Shown: positions 34,693 to 43,950, numbered from the stretch's first letter. The stretch is 64,000 nt of DNA from Zhouia amylolytica (GCF_900116365.1 NZ_FPAG01000004.1:259935-323934); one strand, 5' to 3'. Translations and numbers: made by a program. The notes: generated by a model not told the origin, from the sequence alone.

Positions 34693-37156
34693 TGAATTTG
34701 TTTAATTCTTTGGTTACCTTATGAATATGATTTTTTAAGGATTTCAATGTTTCCTGTATCGTATTCGAATTAAAACTATCCATGTTTTCTATTAATTCTA
34801 ACTCATGAACGACCCCGTTTGCATCGAGTTGTTTAAACATTGTAAGCATTTTGTGGCTTGTAGCTTTAAGTCCTTCAATATTGCGGTTCAGATAATCTGT
34901 ATTTAATTCCTCTAAATTCTTTTTGGTGTCTTTTAAAAAAATCTTCAAGACTTCTTTTAGCGCCAGGTCGTCATTTACAAATGACCTTAAGCTTTTAAGG
35001 TTTACTATTTTCGTATTGTAGTTAGGTTCGTCCTTGTGTATATAAGTGTAATTATCCTTCAAGTCTCTGCTGAATAGAGTGGTTATTTGTTGTAGGAGTT
35101 TTTCGGGTGTAAATGGTTTAAAAATCACTTCTGAAAAGCCATTTGAAGTGTAGAAGGATTGGTCTATATCTTTACGACCTGTAATGGCAATAATAGGTTG
35201 ACCCTTGTATGCTTTTACGTCATTTTTTAAAATCTCAACAAATCTGAATCCATTCATTTTTGGGAGTTGAATATCGGTAATAATCAAGTCGAACTCTTGA
35301 TGATTAATAATATTAATGGCCTCGTCACCATCTTTACAGGTATAGACTTCGCATTGATTTGACACAAGGGTTTCGGTGATAAGCTTACGTAATGTTTCAT
35401 CATCATCAATCACTACAGCCTTCAGTTTAATATTTGGAAATGGAGTAGTTTGGTCGAATTCTTTTTTAGGTTCGGTAACCTGCTGTTTTTTAGTAAATTT
35501 AACAGGGACACTTAATTTAAAACAGCTTCCTTTACCCGTTTCGCTGGTAAACACTAAATCTCCATTCAATAAATGAGCTAACTTTTTTGAAATAGTTAAG
35601 CCTAGGCCATACCCATCCTTCTTTTTATTAATATCATCATCAACCTGGGTAAATTCACTAAAGATTAAATGTTGCTTTTCTTTTTTAATACCTACCCCGG
35701 TATCTTGTACTTCTATGGTGAGTCTTGAATCTCCATCAGCAAGATCTTTTGAGGTGTATGCTTTTATGGTTATTGAGCCTTCGTCAGTAAATTTATAAGC
35801 ATTTCCAATGAGGTTGTTAAGGATTTGCTTAATACGATAGGGGTCGCTAATGATATTTCTTTTGAGTGATTGGTCAATATCCAAAATGAGGGATATATCT
35901 TTTTTTGGGTATTGTTGTTGAATATTTTGGGAGCTTTCTACAATAGTTGATTTCAAATTAAAGGAAACCAGGTCTAAGGTTATTTTTCCGGTTTCCAGTT
36001 TCGAGTAATCAAGTAAATCTTCTACCAAATGATTCATATAGGTAGATGCATTTTTGATTTTATTAATATAGTGCAATCCTTTTTCTTTATTTCCCAGGGA
36101 CTTTTGTAATAATTCCCCATATCCAACAATCGTACTTAAAGGGGATCTGAGATCGTGACTAACCATATTGACTAATTGTTCCCTGGTGTTTGCAAGCAAT
36201 TGTGCCTTTCTGGTAGTCTTTTCAAGTTGTTTTCTATAGCGTTGACTTTTCCAGAAGTCATTAAGTATTAAAACGGAGAATATTATAATGAGGGCAATGC
36301 CTATGACTGCTGCAAAAGTTATGATTTTTTTACTTCGATTGAGTGCCACTTTTCTTTGTTGACTAATTTCACTGGCATATAGAAGGACCTCATTTTCTAT
36401 GGTGGATAATATTTTTCTAATTTGTTGAGAGATCAATAAGTCGTTGGCTATTAGTTCATTCTCTTTTTGGATTATAGATGCTTGTTGTTTTGATGAACTA
36501 GTTTGCAGTTCTTGAAGTGCTTGGGTCGAGGCTCTGAATATGGAGTCAAGTGTTTTTTCATTGATCTCATTATTCGAATCTCGAGGCGTATTTTCATTTA
36601 GGTAAGTAATGTAATTAATGAGCGCACTTCTGGTTCTGGAATCCAGACTTTCCGGGTCACTTACAAAGTCTTTTAAGGTTAATCTTCCAAGTGAAGACTC
36701 CATTGTTCTCAGCTTATCGATGGTTCTTAAAATAATTGTTTCGGTGGTATCCTGAAGTTTTAATGTTTTTAAGCTTTGGATATTGCTTTCTTTTTTTTCA
36801 ATGAGCAGGGAAATACTATCGAGCAGGTGGTATTGTTCTTCGGTACTCAATAATCTTTTCAAGGTGTCGATTTCAATCAATAAACTATCGTTCATGGATT
36901 TGTATTCGTCAAAAGGAACCCAGGACTTTGATTGAATAGCTGCTCTGGCCAAGCCTTCATTTTCATACATTAAGCTTAGTACCTTTCCAACATGCAAAAT
37001 TTTATTTTGATCAGAAATATTGTCTTTTTGTAATTGGGTATAAGATTCAATTTCAGCAAAAACGAAATGACCAACTACAATAGAGAGTATTCCGAGTACT
37101 ATGTAGCTAATGAGTACCTTAAGCGTAATTTTACCTTTAGAAAAATCCATTTTCAA
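34670..37156 (-). CDS. Hybrid histidine kinase with receiver and HPt domains
   Basis: 828 residues. A membrane helix (about 11-33) precedes a helical sensor region to about 275, then a second membrane helix (277-299). HisKA has His334 in MVSHDLRSP; the ATPase region has the N, G1 (DTGVGIKK) and G2 (GYGLGL) boxes; the receiver has Asp628 (IITDIQLP) and Lys680; the last domain has the HPt histidine His768 (ATSHKMLTMFKQL). This is a full phosphorelay on one chain, expected to pass phosphate to the convergent sigma-54 regulator. A paralogue lies upstream on the same strand. Confidence 0.95.
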   Translation of the reverse strand: MKMDFSKGKITLKVLISYIVLGILSIVVGHFVFAEIESYTQLQKDNISDQNKILHVGKVLSLMYENEGLARAAIQSKSWVPFDEYKSMNDSLLIEIDTLKRLLSTEEQYHLLDSISLLIEKKESNIQSLKTLKLQDTTETIILRTIDKLRTMESSLGRLTLKDFVSDPESLDSRTRSALINYITYLNENTPRDSNNEINEKTLDSIFRASTQALQELQTSSSKQQASIIQKENELIANDLLISQQIRKILSTIENEVLLYASEISQQRKVALNRSKKIITFAAVIGIALIIIFSVLILNDFWKSQRYRKQLEKTTRKAQLLANTREQLVNMVSHDLRSPLSTIVGYGELLQKSLGNKEKGLHYINKIKNASTYMNHLVEDLLDYSKLETGKITLDLVSFNLKSTIVESSQNIQQQYPKKDISLILDIDQSLKRNIISDPYRIKQILNNLIGNAYKFTDEGSITIKAYTSKDLADGDSRLTIEVQDTGVGIKKEKQHLIFSEFTQVDDDINKKKDGYGLGLTISKKLAHLLNGDLVFTSETGKGSCFKLSVPVKFTKKQQVTEPKKEFDQTTPFPNIKLKAVVIDDDETLRKLITETLVSNQCEVYTCKDGDEAINIINHQEFDLIITDIQLPKMNGFRFVEILKNDVKAYKGQPIIAITGRKDIDQSFYTSNGFSEVIFKPFTPEKLLQQITTLFSRDLKDNYTYIHKDEPNYNTKIVNLKSLRSFVNDDLALKEVLKIFLKDTKKNLEELNTDYLNRNIEGLKATSHKMLTMFKQLDANGVVHELELIENMDSFNSNTIQETLKSLKNHIHKVTKELNKFINGYHTP

Positions 37157-37272
37157 AATTAATCAACTGCTAAGTAAATATGAATAAATATGTTTCTAAA
37201 AAGGTTCGGGGAGCTATATAAATTAACTTGGAAATAAGTTAAAAAGTATGTTGGAATAGAAAATTGGCTGTT

Positions 37273-37818
37273 TTAAGCAATTTTAAGTTTAAGATCCTCC
37301 ACGATCTCCTCGATGTGTTTATTTAAGATGAAGACAATGTTTTTCAAAATAGTTTCTTCATATGTTTTTGTGGTTTCGAGTTGTGAGAGTATAGGAATTA
37401 CCTGATAAGCCTCTATTTGTTTAAACATACCCAGCATTTTGTGACTGATCTCGTTAATGCCTTCAATATTCTTCTCTTTGACATACTTCGCTAAAAGTTC
37501 GGCATTTTTATGCGAATCTTCAATGAAGAGGGATAATATATTCTTTAAAGAATCATCATTGGAGATATAGCGTTCTAATGTTTGGATGCTATAGGTTTCA
37601 CTGGTGGAGTTTAAAGATACAGGTTTAATAGCGGCCGTTCTTTTAACCTTATGAACCGGAAATAATCCTTTTACGGTTTTTAGTAATGCTTCCGGGGTAA
37701 AGGGTTTAAAAATAACTTCTGAAAATCCTTTTGAAAGATAATGTTCCTTGTCGAAATCTTTTCTTCCTGTTAATGCAATTACCGGTTCTCCATTATAGCC
37801 ATCAATTCTGTTTAAGGT
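37273..37818 (-). pseudogene. Detached receiver end and HPt domain of the second hybrid kinase
   Basis: Continuing the frame of the upstream kinase past its TAA (37819-37821) gives 181 codons without a stop, ending at TAA 37273-37275. It reads GEPVIALTGRKDFD, GFSEVIFKPFTPEALLKTV and NEISHKMLGMFKQI, matching the C-terminus of the neighbouring paralogue (IIAITGRKDIDQ, VIFKPFTPEKL, TSHKMLTMFKQL). The whole frame from 39720 is 816 codons, close to 828 residues in the paralogue. No start codon with a plausible context lies at its beginning, so it is probably not translated. Confidence 0.9.
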
Positions 37819-39720
37819 TTACATAATATCAAAACCGCTCATATGAGGTATTTGGATGTCAGTTGTAATAAAGTCAAACGATGAATTGTTTATGGCCTTT
37901 AAGGCTTCGTCTCCACTCTTAAAACTCTTAACTTTTATTCCTGCAGTATTAAAAATTTCTTCAATCAGGATTCTTAGAGGATTGTCGTCTTCAATAACAA
38001 TGGCTTTAAGGTTACTTTTTTGAGTTTTGGAGATTGGTTTATTTGCCTCGTTATTTATAAAAATGGATTCAGGCACCTTCTTTTCCGATAGGCTTACAGG
38101 AATTTTAACGGTAAAGATGCTTCCAAAATTTTCCTGACTTTCAAAAGAAAGTTCCCCTTGTAGAATTTCTACTAATTTTTTGGTGATTGTAAGTCCGAGA
38201 CCAAACCCATTTTGAGTTACTTCATCTTGTTCTTCAATTTGCGTAAACTCATTGAATATTAAATCATGCTTTTCTTTTTTAATACCAACTCCTGAGTCTT
38301 TAACTGTTATTATTATTTCATTTAAATCGTTTATATAGGCATTGATTTTCACAAAACCTTCTTCGGTATATTTAAAAGCATTGCTGATAAGATTATTTAG
38401 TATTTGACGAATCCGATGTGAATCGCTGATGATATTTTGGTTTAAGGCATTATCTATGTTAATACCAAGTTGAATGGGTTTGTGAGAATGCTGTTGCTTA
38501 ACGCTTTGACTAACTTCATTTATTAAAAGCGAAAGGTTAAAATCATTGTTTTTGGGTTTTATTTTCCCCGCTTCAAGTTTAGAGTAGTCTAACAGGTCTT
38601 CAACGAGCCTTATCATATAGCTTGAGGCATTTTTTATTTTATCAATATAAGAATCGCGTTTGGTTTTGGTTGTGCTGGTCTGTAAGAGATCACTGTACCC
38701 TAAAATGTTGCTTAGAGGGGATCTTAAATCGTGACTTACCATCTTAATGAGGTGTTCTCTACTTTTAAGCAATGTATTAGTATAACTGCTTGATAATTCA
38801 AGTTCTTTTTTAAACTTCTGGATTTTCAGAAAATCATTTAGGATGATTATTATAAACAGTATAATCATAATAACGCCTATTATGGAAGCAGACACAAGCC
38901 TGTTCTGACTTTTTTTAATAGCGGTTTTTCTGGAAGAGCTTACATTGGTATATTCCTGAATGGTGTCTCTCTCTATTTTTGATAAGATTTCTTGAATTTG
39001 TCGGGAGATCAATAGATCTTTTGCCAGTAATTTATTTTTTTCGATTGATGCCGAAGATAGCTGATCACCTGAATTTAGTTTGAGCTTTTTTAAAATGTTG
39101 GTTGAAGCATTTAAAATAGCATTAATCGATTGCTTGTTGAGGTTTTCGCTTTGTGATGTTAGTTGATTTAAAGTAGCGATGTATTCTTCCAGGGCTTTGC
39201 GTGTTTCGGGGTGTAAAGCATTTGGGTTCGAAACAAAATCCTTTAAGGAGTAATCTTCCAGAGAGGATTTCATTTGGCTCAATTGTAGAATGGCATCATC
39301 AACAGATTCGTATGTTTCATTGTTGGTTTTTAATGTCTTAATAGCTGAGATGTTTTCTTCTTTCTGTGCGATTAAATGTTTTACACTATCCAAAAGTTTA
39401 ATTTGTTGTTCGGAGGAGTATACAACTTTTAAGGAATCGATTTCAGTAAACAGTTCGTCGTTATTAAGGAGGTATTGTTTATAGGAGCTTTGAGCGTTCG
39501 ACTGAATGGTATATTTCGAAACACTTTCGTTTTTATACATTAAGCTTATAATGTTTCCTATTTTAAAAATTTTATTTTGATCTGCAGTATTGTTTTCTGT
39601 GAGCTTCAGATACTTTTGAAATTCTGCATAAAAAATCACCCCAACAGTGAATGAAAGAAGGCACAGTAAAATATAACTTATGAATGCTTTTTGAGGAATT
39701 TTACTTATTAGTAGATTCAT
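37819..39720 (-). CDS. Hybrid histidine kinase truncated by an in-frame TAA within its receiver
   Basis: 633 codons up to the TAA. Paralogue of the downstream kinase: membrane helices near 12-32 and 276-297, HisKA His330 (MVSHDLRSP), ATPase boxes (SGVGIKKEKH, GFGLGL), and the start of a receiver with Asp621 (TTDIQIPHMSGFDIM). The receiver's conserved Lys and the whole HPt domain lie after the stop. The stop aligns near a Glu of the paralogue, so a GAA to TAA change is the simplest explanation. The kinase core is intact and could still work on the intact neighbour. Confidence 0.88.
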   Translation of the reverse strand: MNLLISKIPQKAFISYILLCLLSFTVGVIFYAEFQKYLKLTENNTADQNKIFKIGNIISLMYKNESVSKYTIQSNAQSSYKQYLLNNDELFTEIDSLKVVYSSEQQIKLLDSVKHLIAQKEENISAIKTLKTNNETYESVDDAILQLSQMKSSLEDYSLKDFVSNPNALHPETRKALEEYIATLNQLTSQSENLNKQSINAILNASTNILKKLKLNSGDQLSSASIEKNKLLAKDLLISRQIQEILSKIERDTIQEYTNVSSSRKTAIKKSQNRLVSASIIGVIMIILFIIIILNDFLKIQKFKKELELSSSYTNTLLKSREHLIKMVSHDLRSPLSNILGYSDLLQTSTTKTKRDSYIDKIKNASSYMIRLVEDLLDYSKLEAGKIKPKNNDFNLSLLINEVSQSVKQQHSHKPIQLGINIDNALNQNIISDSHRIRQILNNLISNAFKYTEEGFVKINAYINDLNEIIITVKDSGVGIKKEKHDLIFNEFTQIEEQDEVTQNGFGLGLTITKKLVEILQGELSFESQENFGSIFTVKIPVSLSEKKVPESIFINNEANKPISKTQKSNLKAIVIEDDNPLRILIEEIFNTAGIKVKSFKSGDEALKAINNSSFDFITTDIQIPHMSGFDIM

Positions 39721-39787
39721 CGTGCCATACGTGATAGGTTAACTTCAATAAATCTGAAAAACAGGGCGGTCTTTCAACTTAAGTTTT

Positions 39788-39795
39788 TAACTTTG
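39788..39795 (+). promoter_or_regulatory. -7 element just before the TPP riboswitch
   Basis: TAACTTTG matches TAnnTTTG and would start transcription within a few bases of riboswitch stem P1. No clear -33 TTTG at the right spacing. Confidence 0.45.
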
Positions 39796-39904
39796 CAACA
39801 TCTCGTAAGGGGTGCTTATATCTTCTATACATTTAAAAGAAGACAAGCTGAGATCATACCCATTGAACCTAGAACAGGTAATGCTGTTTAGGAACAAGAT
39901 GCTA
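39795..39904 (+). promoter_or_regulatory. TPP (thi-box) riboswitch
   Basis: The conserved elements appear in order: GGGGTGC (39809-39815), GCTGAGA (39847-39853), ACCCATTGAACCT (39858-39870), AGGTAATGC (39877-39885), then GGAACAAGATGCT. The ends (CAACATCTCGT and ACAAGATGCT) pair to close stem P1. This is the sensor of thiamine pyrophosphate; it stands about 130 bases before a TonB receptor start, so it should lower receptor expression when TPP is plentiful. CCCCTT at 40007-40012 could pair with AAGGGG of the riboswitch as part of a switch, unproven. Confidence 0.93.
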
Positions 39905-40032
39905 CAATAAGGCTCATTAGTGATGTATTAGTTTCTTAAAAGTAGCATAGAAATTTATTTTTTGCAAGAAAAATGTAATCAAATCGTTTTTAAACCTCAG
40001 AATAATCCCCTTTTATTCGTAAAATACTATGA

Positions 40033-42216
40033 ATGAAACAGTTATTTAGTTGTGTTGTATTGCTTTTTTTATGTGCCTTATCAACATTTGCTCAAACCAA
40101 TAAAGTAAAGGATTCGACTTTACAAGAAGATGAAACCATTTCATTGGATGAAGTTTTGGTTTCAGCTATTCGAGTAACATCAAAGACTCCGGTTACTTTT
40201 TCCAATATGAGTAAAAAAGACATAAAGAAACGAAACCTTGGACAGGATATTCCTGTTTTAATGAATTACCTGCCTTCTGTGGTTACTACTACAGACGCTG
40301 GTGCAGGTGTAGGCTATACAGGTATTCGCGTACGTGGAAGTGATGCTACCAGAGTTAATGTTACTATTAACGGGATTCCTTATAATGATGCCGAATCTCA
40401 GGGAACTTTTTGGGTTAATATGCCTGATTTTGCTTCATCTGTTGAAAATCTTCAGTTGCAAAGGGGAGTTGGAACTTCAACCAATGGTGCTGGAGCTTTC
40501 GGAGCTAGTTTAAATCTTTTGACAGATGCTATTTCTGAGGAGAGTTATGGAGAAATTTCAAGCTCTGTTGGGAGTTTTAATACACAAAAACATAATATTA
40601 AGTTTAGTACAGGGAAGTTGAATGATCATGTTGAGATCTCAGGTCGATTGTCTTTAATTGAGTCTGATGGCTACATTGACAGAGCTTCATCTGATCTTAA
40701 ATCTTATTTTCTGCAGGGAGCTTATGTTGACGAGAGCACCCTCATTAAAGCTTTGGTTTTTGGAGGGCATGAGATCACTTATCAGGCGTGGAATGGAATT
40801 GATAGTGAAATGTTGGAATCGAACCGACGTTTCAATACTGCCGGGATGTATACAGATGAAGATGGGAATGTTCAGTTCTACGATAATGAGGTGGATGATT
40901 ATAAGCAGGATCATGCGCAATTGCATTGGAACGAAAAGTGGAATAGTAATTGGAATACTAATTTCGCATTACATTATACATATGGTAGAGGATATTTTGA
41001 GCAGTATAGGGAAGATGAATCTTTTGAGGATTATAATCTGGAGCCAATCACCACGTCTGATGGAGAAATAAGTTCTACAGACCTGATAAGACGAAGATGG
41101 TTAGATAATGATTTCTATGGAACTACATTCTCTGCAAATTATCAGGATGATAATTTCGATCTTATCTTAGGAGGGGCATGGAATAAATATGAAGGTGATC
41201 ATTTTGGAGAGGTTATATGGGCAAGATATGCTTCCAATAGTGAAATCCGCGATCGCTATTATGACGATAATTCTTTAAAAACGGATTTTAATATTTATGG
41301 GAAAGTCAGTTTTATGTTGACTAATAAGTTGAGTCTGTTTGGTGACTTGCAATATAGGAGGGTTACGTATAAAGCGAATGGCGAGGATACCGGGTTGGTA
41401 GATGATGAATTTGACTTTTTCAACCCTAAAGCGGGGATCACTTATAATGTGAATAATCAAAATAGTATATATTTTTCATACGCTAGAGCTAACAGAGAGC
41501 CCAATAGAAATGACTATGAGAATGGAAGTCCGAAACCGGAAAAACTGAATGATTTTGAACTGGGATGGAGGTATGGATCCAAAGCTGTTAAGTGGAATCT
41601 GAACGCTTATTATATGCGTTACAAAGATCAATTGGTGTTAACCGGGGAGTTAAATGATGTGGGTGCTCCACTAAGAGAAAATATTGGTGATAGTTACCGA
41701 TTAGGGGTTGAGGCTGATGCAACCATTGTTTTTAACAGTAAGTTTATCGTACGCCCAAATGTATCCTTGAGCACAAATAAAAATATAGATTTTTATTTTG
41801 AGAGAGATGGAAGTTTAAGAGATTTAGGTAATACTACCATAGCCTACTCTCCAAGCTTTGTAGGATCTAATATTTTTACATATATTCCGGTTAATAACCT
41901 CCAGTTTTCATTGTTGTCTAAATATGTATCTGAGCAATATATGGGGAATATTGATTCAGATGGCTCAAAGCTTTCAAGTTATTTTGTGAATGATTTTAAT
42001 GTTCAATATGAAATTCAGACAAACACCTTCATTGATTCAATAATTCTTACAGGTTTGGTGAATAATATTTTTGATAAAAAATACGTTTCAAACGGATATT
42101 TCTATACATATGATGATAACTGGACAGACCCTAATCAGGTAACTACCATTGAAGGGGCAGGTTATTATCCTCAAGCCGGTATAAACTTTCTGATAGGAGC
42201 TACGTTTATGTTTTAG
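40033..42216 (+). CDS. TonB-dependent receptor under TPP riboswitch control, probable thiamine receptor
   Basis: 727 residues: signal peptide ending ALSTFAQ, no carboxypeptidase-like extension, TonB-box region, plug (DIPVLMNYLPSVVTTTDAGA, IRVRGSDATRVNVTINGIPYND, GVGTSTNGAGAFGASLNLLT) and a barrel ending INFLIGATFMF. Bacteroidetes genomes have TPP-regulated outer-membrane receptors for thiamine, and the riboswitch here places it in that group. A six-codon frame at ATG 40029 overlaps its start. The likely inner-membrane partner is the PnuC/PnuT gene at 29.6 kb. Confidence 0.92.
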   Translation: MKQLFSCVVLLFLCALSTFAQTNKVKDSTLQEDETISLDEVLVSAIRVTSKTPVTFSNMSKKDIKKRNLGQDIPVLMNYLPSVVTTTDAGAGVGYTGIRVRGSDATRVNVTINGIPYNDAESQGTFWVNMPDFASSVENLQLQRGVGTSTNGAGAFGASLNLLTDAISEESYGEISSSVGSFNTQKHNIKFSTGKLNDHVEISGRLSLIESDGYIDRASSDLKSYFLQGAYVDESTLIKALVFGGHEITYQAWNGIDSEMLESNRRFNTAGMYTDEDGNVQFYDNEVDDYKQDHAQLHWNEKWNSNWNTNFALHYTYGRGYFEQYREDESFEDYNLEPITTSDGEISSTDLIRRRWLDNDFYGTTFSANYQDDNFDLILGGAWNKYEGDHFGEVIWARYASNSEIRDRYYDDNSLKTDFNIYGKVSFMLTNKLSLFGDLQYRRVTYKANGEDTGLVDDEFDFFNPKAGITYNVNNQNSIYFSYARANREPNRNDYENGSPKPEKLNDFELGWRYGSKAVKWNLNAYYMRYKDQLVLTGELNDVGAPLRENIGDSYRLGVEADATIVFNSKFIVRPNVSLSTNKNIDFYFERDGSLRDLGNTTIAYSPSFVGSNIFTYIPVNNLQFSLLSKYVSEQYMGNIDSDGSKLSSYFVNDFNVQYEIQTNTFIDSIILTGLVNNIFDKKYVSNGYFYTYDDNWTDPNQVTTIEGAGYYPQAGINFLIGATFMF

Positions 42217-42247
42217 GGTTAGAAATATGAACGTAGTAGAAAGTTTC

Positions 42248-42288
42248 AAAAGACCCTGTGTACAATTACATGGGGTCTTTTTCTTTTA
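42248..42288. terminator. Bidirectional terminator between receptor and GH20-like gene
   Basis: AAAAGACCC ... GGGTCTTTTT with an inner TGTGTA/ACAT pairing; the stop codon of the convergent gene lies inside the loop region. Confidence 0.85.
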
Positions 42289-43375
42289 ACTCATTCTCAT
42301 GTATGGTTTTTATCATGGTATGGAATGAAGCGGCCTGACTTTGCTCTTTGGAGCGATTTTTTTCATTTTTATATTCATCCATGAACTTTTTTGCTGGCGA
42401 CCAAACGGTTTGAAGCATTCCCTGGTAATGTTCCTTCATTTTTTCAGTTGCATTTTTCCTGAAGAAATAAGTCATTTCTACCTGGGTTTTGGTGATTTCC
42501 GGTTTTCGCCAAGGACATGTTAGTACATCAAATCCTTTCATGGCGAAGAGGGTAGCGGTCGGTAAGGCATTTTCGTAATGCCAGTCACATATTACAACGG
42601 ACTTGTTGATTAAATCAATTGCCCTGGCTGTATTGTTCATGCTGGCTTCCCACATCCCGATTCCTGTTGTCTTACCATCGATAAGGCGGTCTCCCCATAT
42701 CCATAACCTAATGTTCTTTTGCGAAAGATGGTTTGAAATCTTATTAACCTCATTTGCAAATAACTCGGCTGGGTCTCTTCCATTACAGCGTTCACAGTTT
42801 GGATGAGCGAGATAAAATACTTCATCCATTCCAGCATGAAATGAGGTTGCCTCAAACACATCAACGATTTCATCAACTAAATTGAACACAACCTCGTGTA
42901 CTTTCGGGTGCAGGGGACAATAACTTTTACAATAAAGTCCGTCATCGTTGGGCCATTCATATTTTTTTGGAATAACAACATCAGGGGTTTCATCAAATTC
43001 CGGATAAACCTCTAAAAGTTTATTTGTTTTTTCCGCCCACGATTGATGACCTAACAAGTTAATCTGCGGGATGAGATCAATATTGTGTTTTTTGCAAACA
43101 GCAAGAATATCTTTTATTTCTTTTTTGGTTAAGGGACTGTTCCCTCTTAGTTCGGGCCTTGAGACATAGGTATAATTAAAATCGATACGCAGTACCAGTG
43201 TGTTAATTCCGTCAGGCCCTAACTCGTCGTCTATAAATTGAACAAATTCATTCACGTATTCTTTGCTCGGAGCCGCAATACATAGCCCTTTTACGGGTAA
43301 TTTCTCCTGTGCTACCAACAGGAGGGAATTAAAGAAGGTCAGGATGCAAATTGTAATAATCTTTGTTGATTTCAA
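42266..43375 (-). CDS. GH20-like (hexosaminidase-type) secreted glycosidase
   Basis: 369 residues from TTG 43375, which starts a clean signal peptide (MKSTKIITICILTFFNSLLLVAQ); the longer frame from 43414 looks less natural and no ATG is available. The body is a TIM barrel with the GH20-type catalytic pair in HAGMDEVF, preceded by LIPQINLLGHQSWAEK and CPLHPKVHEV. GH20 enzymes cut N-acetylhexosamine ends by a substrate-assisted mechanism. It has only the catalytic barrel, so specificity is uncertain. Confidence 0.78.
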   Translation of the reverse strand: MKSTKIITICILTFFNSLLLVAQEKLPVKGLCIAAPSKEYVNEFVQFIDDELGPDGINTLVLRIDFNYTYVSRPELRGNSPLTKKEIKDILAVCKKHNIDLIPQINLLGHQSWAEKTNKLLEVYPEFDETPDVVIPKKYEWPNDDGLYCKSYCPLHPKVHEVVFNLVDEIVDVFEATSFHAGMDEVFYLAHPNCERCNGRDPAELFANEVNKISNHLSQKNIRLWIWGDRLIDGKTTGIGMWEASMNNTARAIDLINKSVVICDWHYENALPTATLFAMKGFDVLTCPWRKPEITKTQVEMTYFFRKNATEKMKEHYQGMLQTVWSPAKKFMDEYKNEKNRSKEQSQAASFHTMIKTIHENELKEKDPM

Positions 43376-43450
43376 AATAAGAAGTAATTGGTTATCACTT
43401 AAAAGTAATAACAATCAGTTAGATAACAAAGTTTATTGGGTATATTGGTA

Positions 43451-43891
43451 TTAGTTAAAAATTGTTACAACGTTGTCATTTGCAGTGGTTCTGTAGATCA
43501 AGAGTTCATGGATTTTTTTATCGGCGGGAATTTCTGAGAGCATGGTTCCGTTAACCAGGCTATACTCATAATCTTCGCACGAGCACTTGCACATGTTTCC
43601 ATTAATAATAGTCATTGTAGAACAACTGGTGGGAGTATGGTTGGGACAACTTGCCTCCCATGCCAGAAATTGACCAAAACCTGCATTGTATACGAAAACC
43701 CCTTTTAAGCCAACACCTTCATTACCTATGTAAATTGCACTTCCAGGGTTTGCTAAACTTCCATATAATGGAAGGTTGAGGTTGATTTCAAAAGAGAAAT
43801 TGGTTTCCGGCAGGTATGGATTTCGGGTGCTTGAATCATTGCTGCACGCAAGAAATATAAAGGAGCATATGTACGTAATAATTTTTTTCAT
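43451..43891 (-). CDS. Degenerate Rieske-like lipoprotein
   Basis: 146 residues from ATG 43891 (a TTG at 43909 is a worse start). Lipoprotein signal ends FIFLACS (Cys 16). The mature part has a Rieske-like layout: SCPNH (Cys82, His85) and later CKCSCEDYEYSLVNG (Cys101, 103, 105), but not the second C-x-x-H that would complete iron-sulfur ligation. Perhaps a Rieske fold without the usual cluster. Next to greA, divergently placed. Confidence 0.72.
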   Translation of the reverse strand: MKKIITYICSFIFLACSNDSSTRNPYLPETNFSFEINLNLPLYGSLANPGSAIYIGNEGVGLKGVFVYNAGFGQFLAWEASCPNHTPTSCSTMTIINGNMCKCSCEDYEYSLVNGTMLSEIPADKKIHELLIYRTTANDNVVTIFN

Positions 43892-43942
43892 TTTCAAAAT
43901 TTTTAGCAAAATACAACAAAAACAAACTTCAATAAAATTTTG

Positions 43943-43950
43943 TATATTTG
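43943..43950 (+). promoter_or_regulatory. -7 element of the greA promoter
   Basis: TATATTTG, an exact TAnnTTTG match 54 bases before greA; no TTTG at the usual -33 spacing. Confidence 0.4.

Noticed and set aside
39721-39731. TGGCACG on the minus strand, resembling a sigma-54 -24 element, at the start of the truncated kinase
   Set aside because: It directly abuts the start codon and the following bases do not give a -12 GC, so it cannot be a promoter for that gene.
40658-41071. 137-residue frame within the TonB receptor
   Set aside because: Lies wholly in another frame of a firmly identified receptor, Met/Ile-rich, no recognisable fold.
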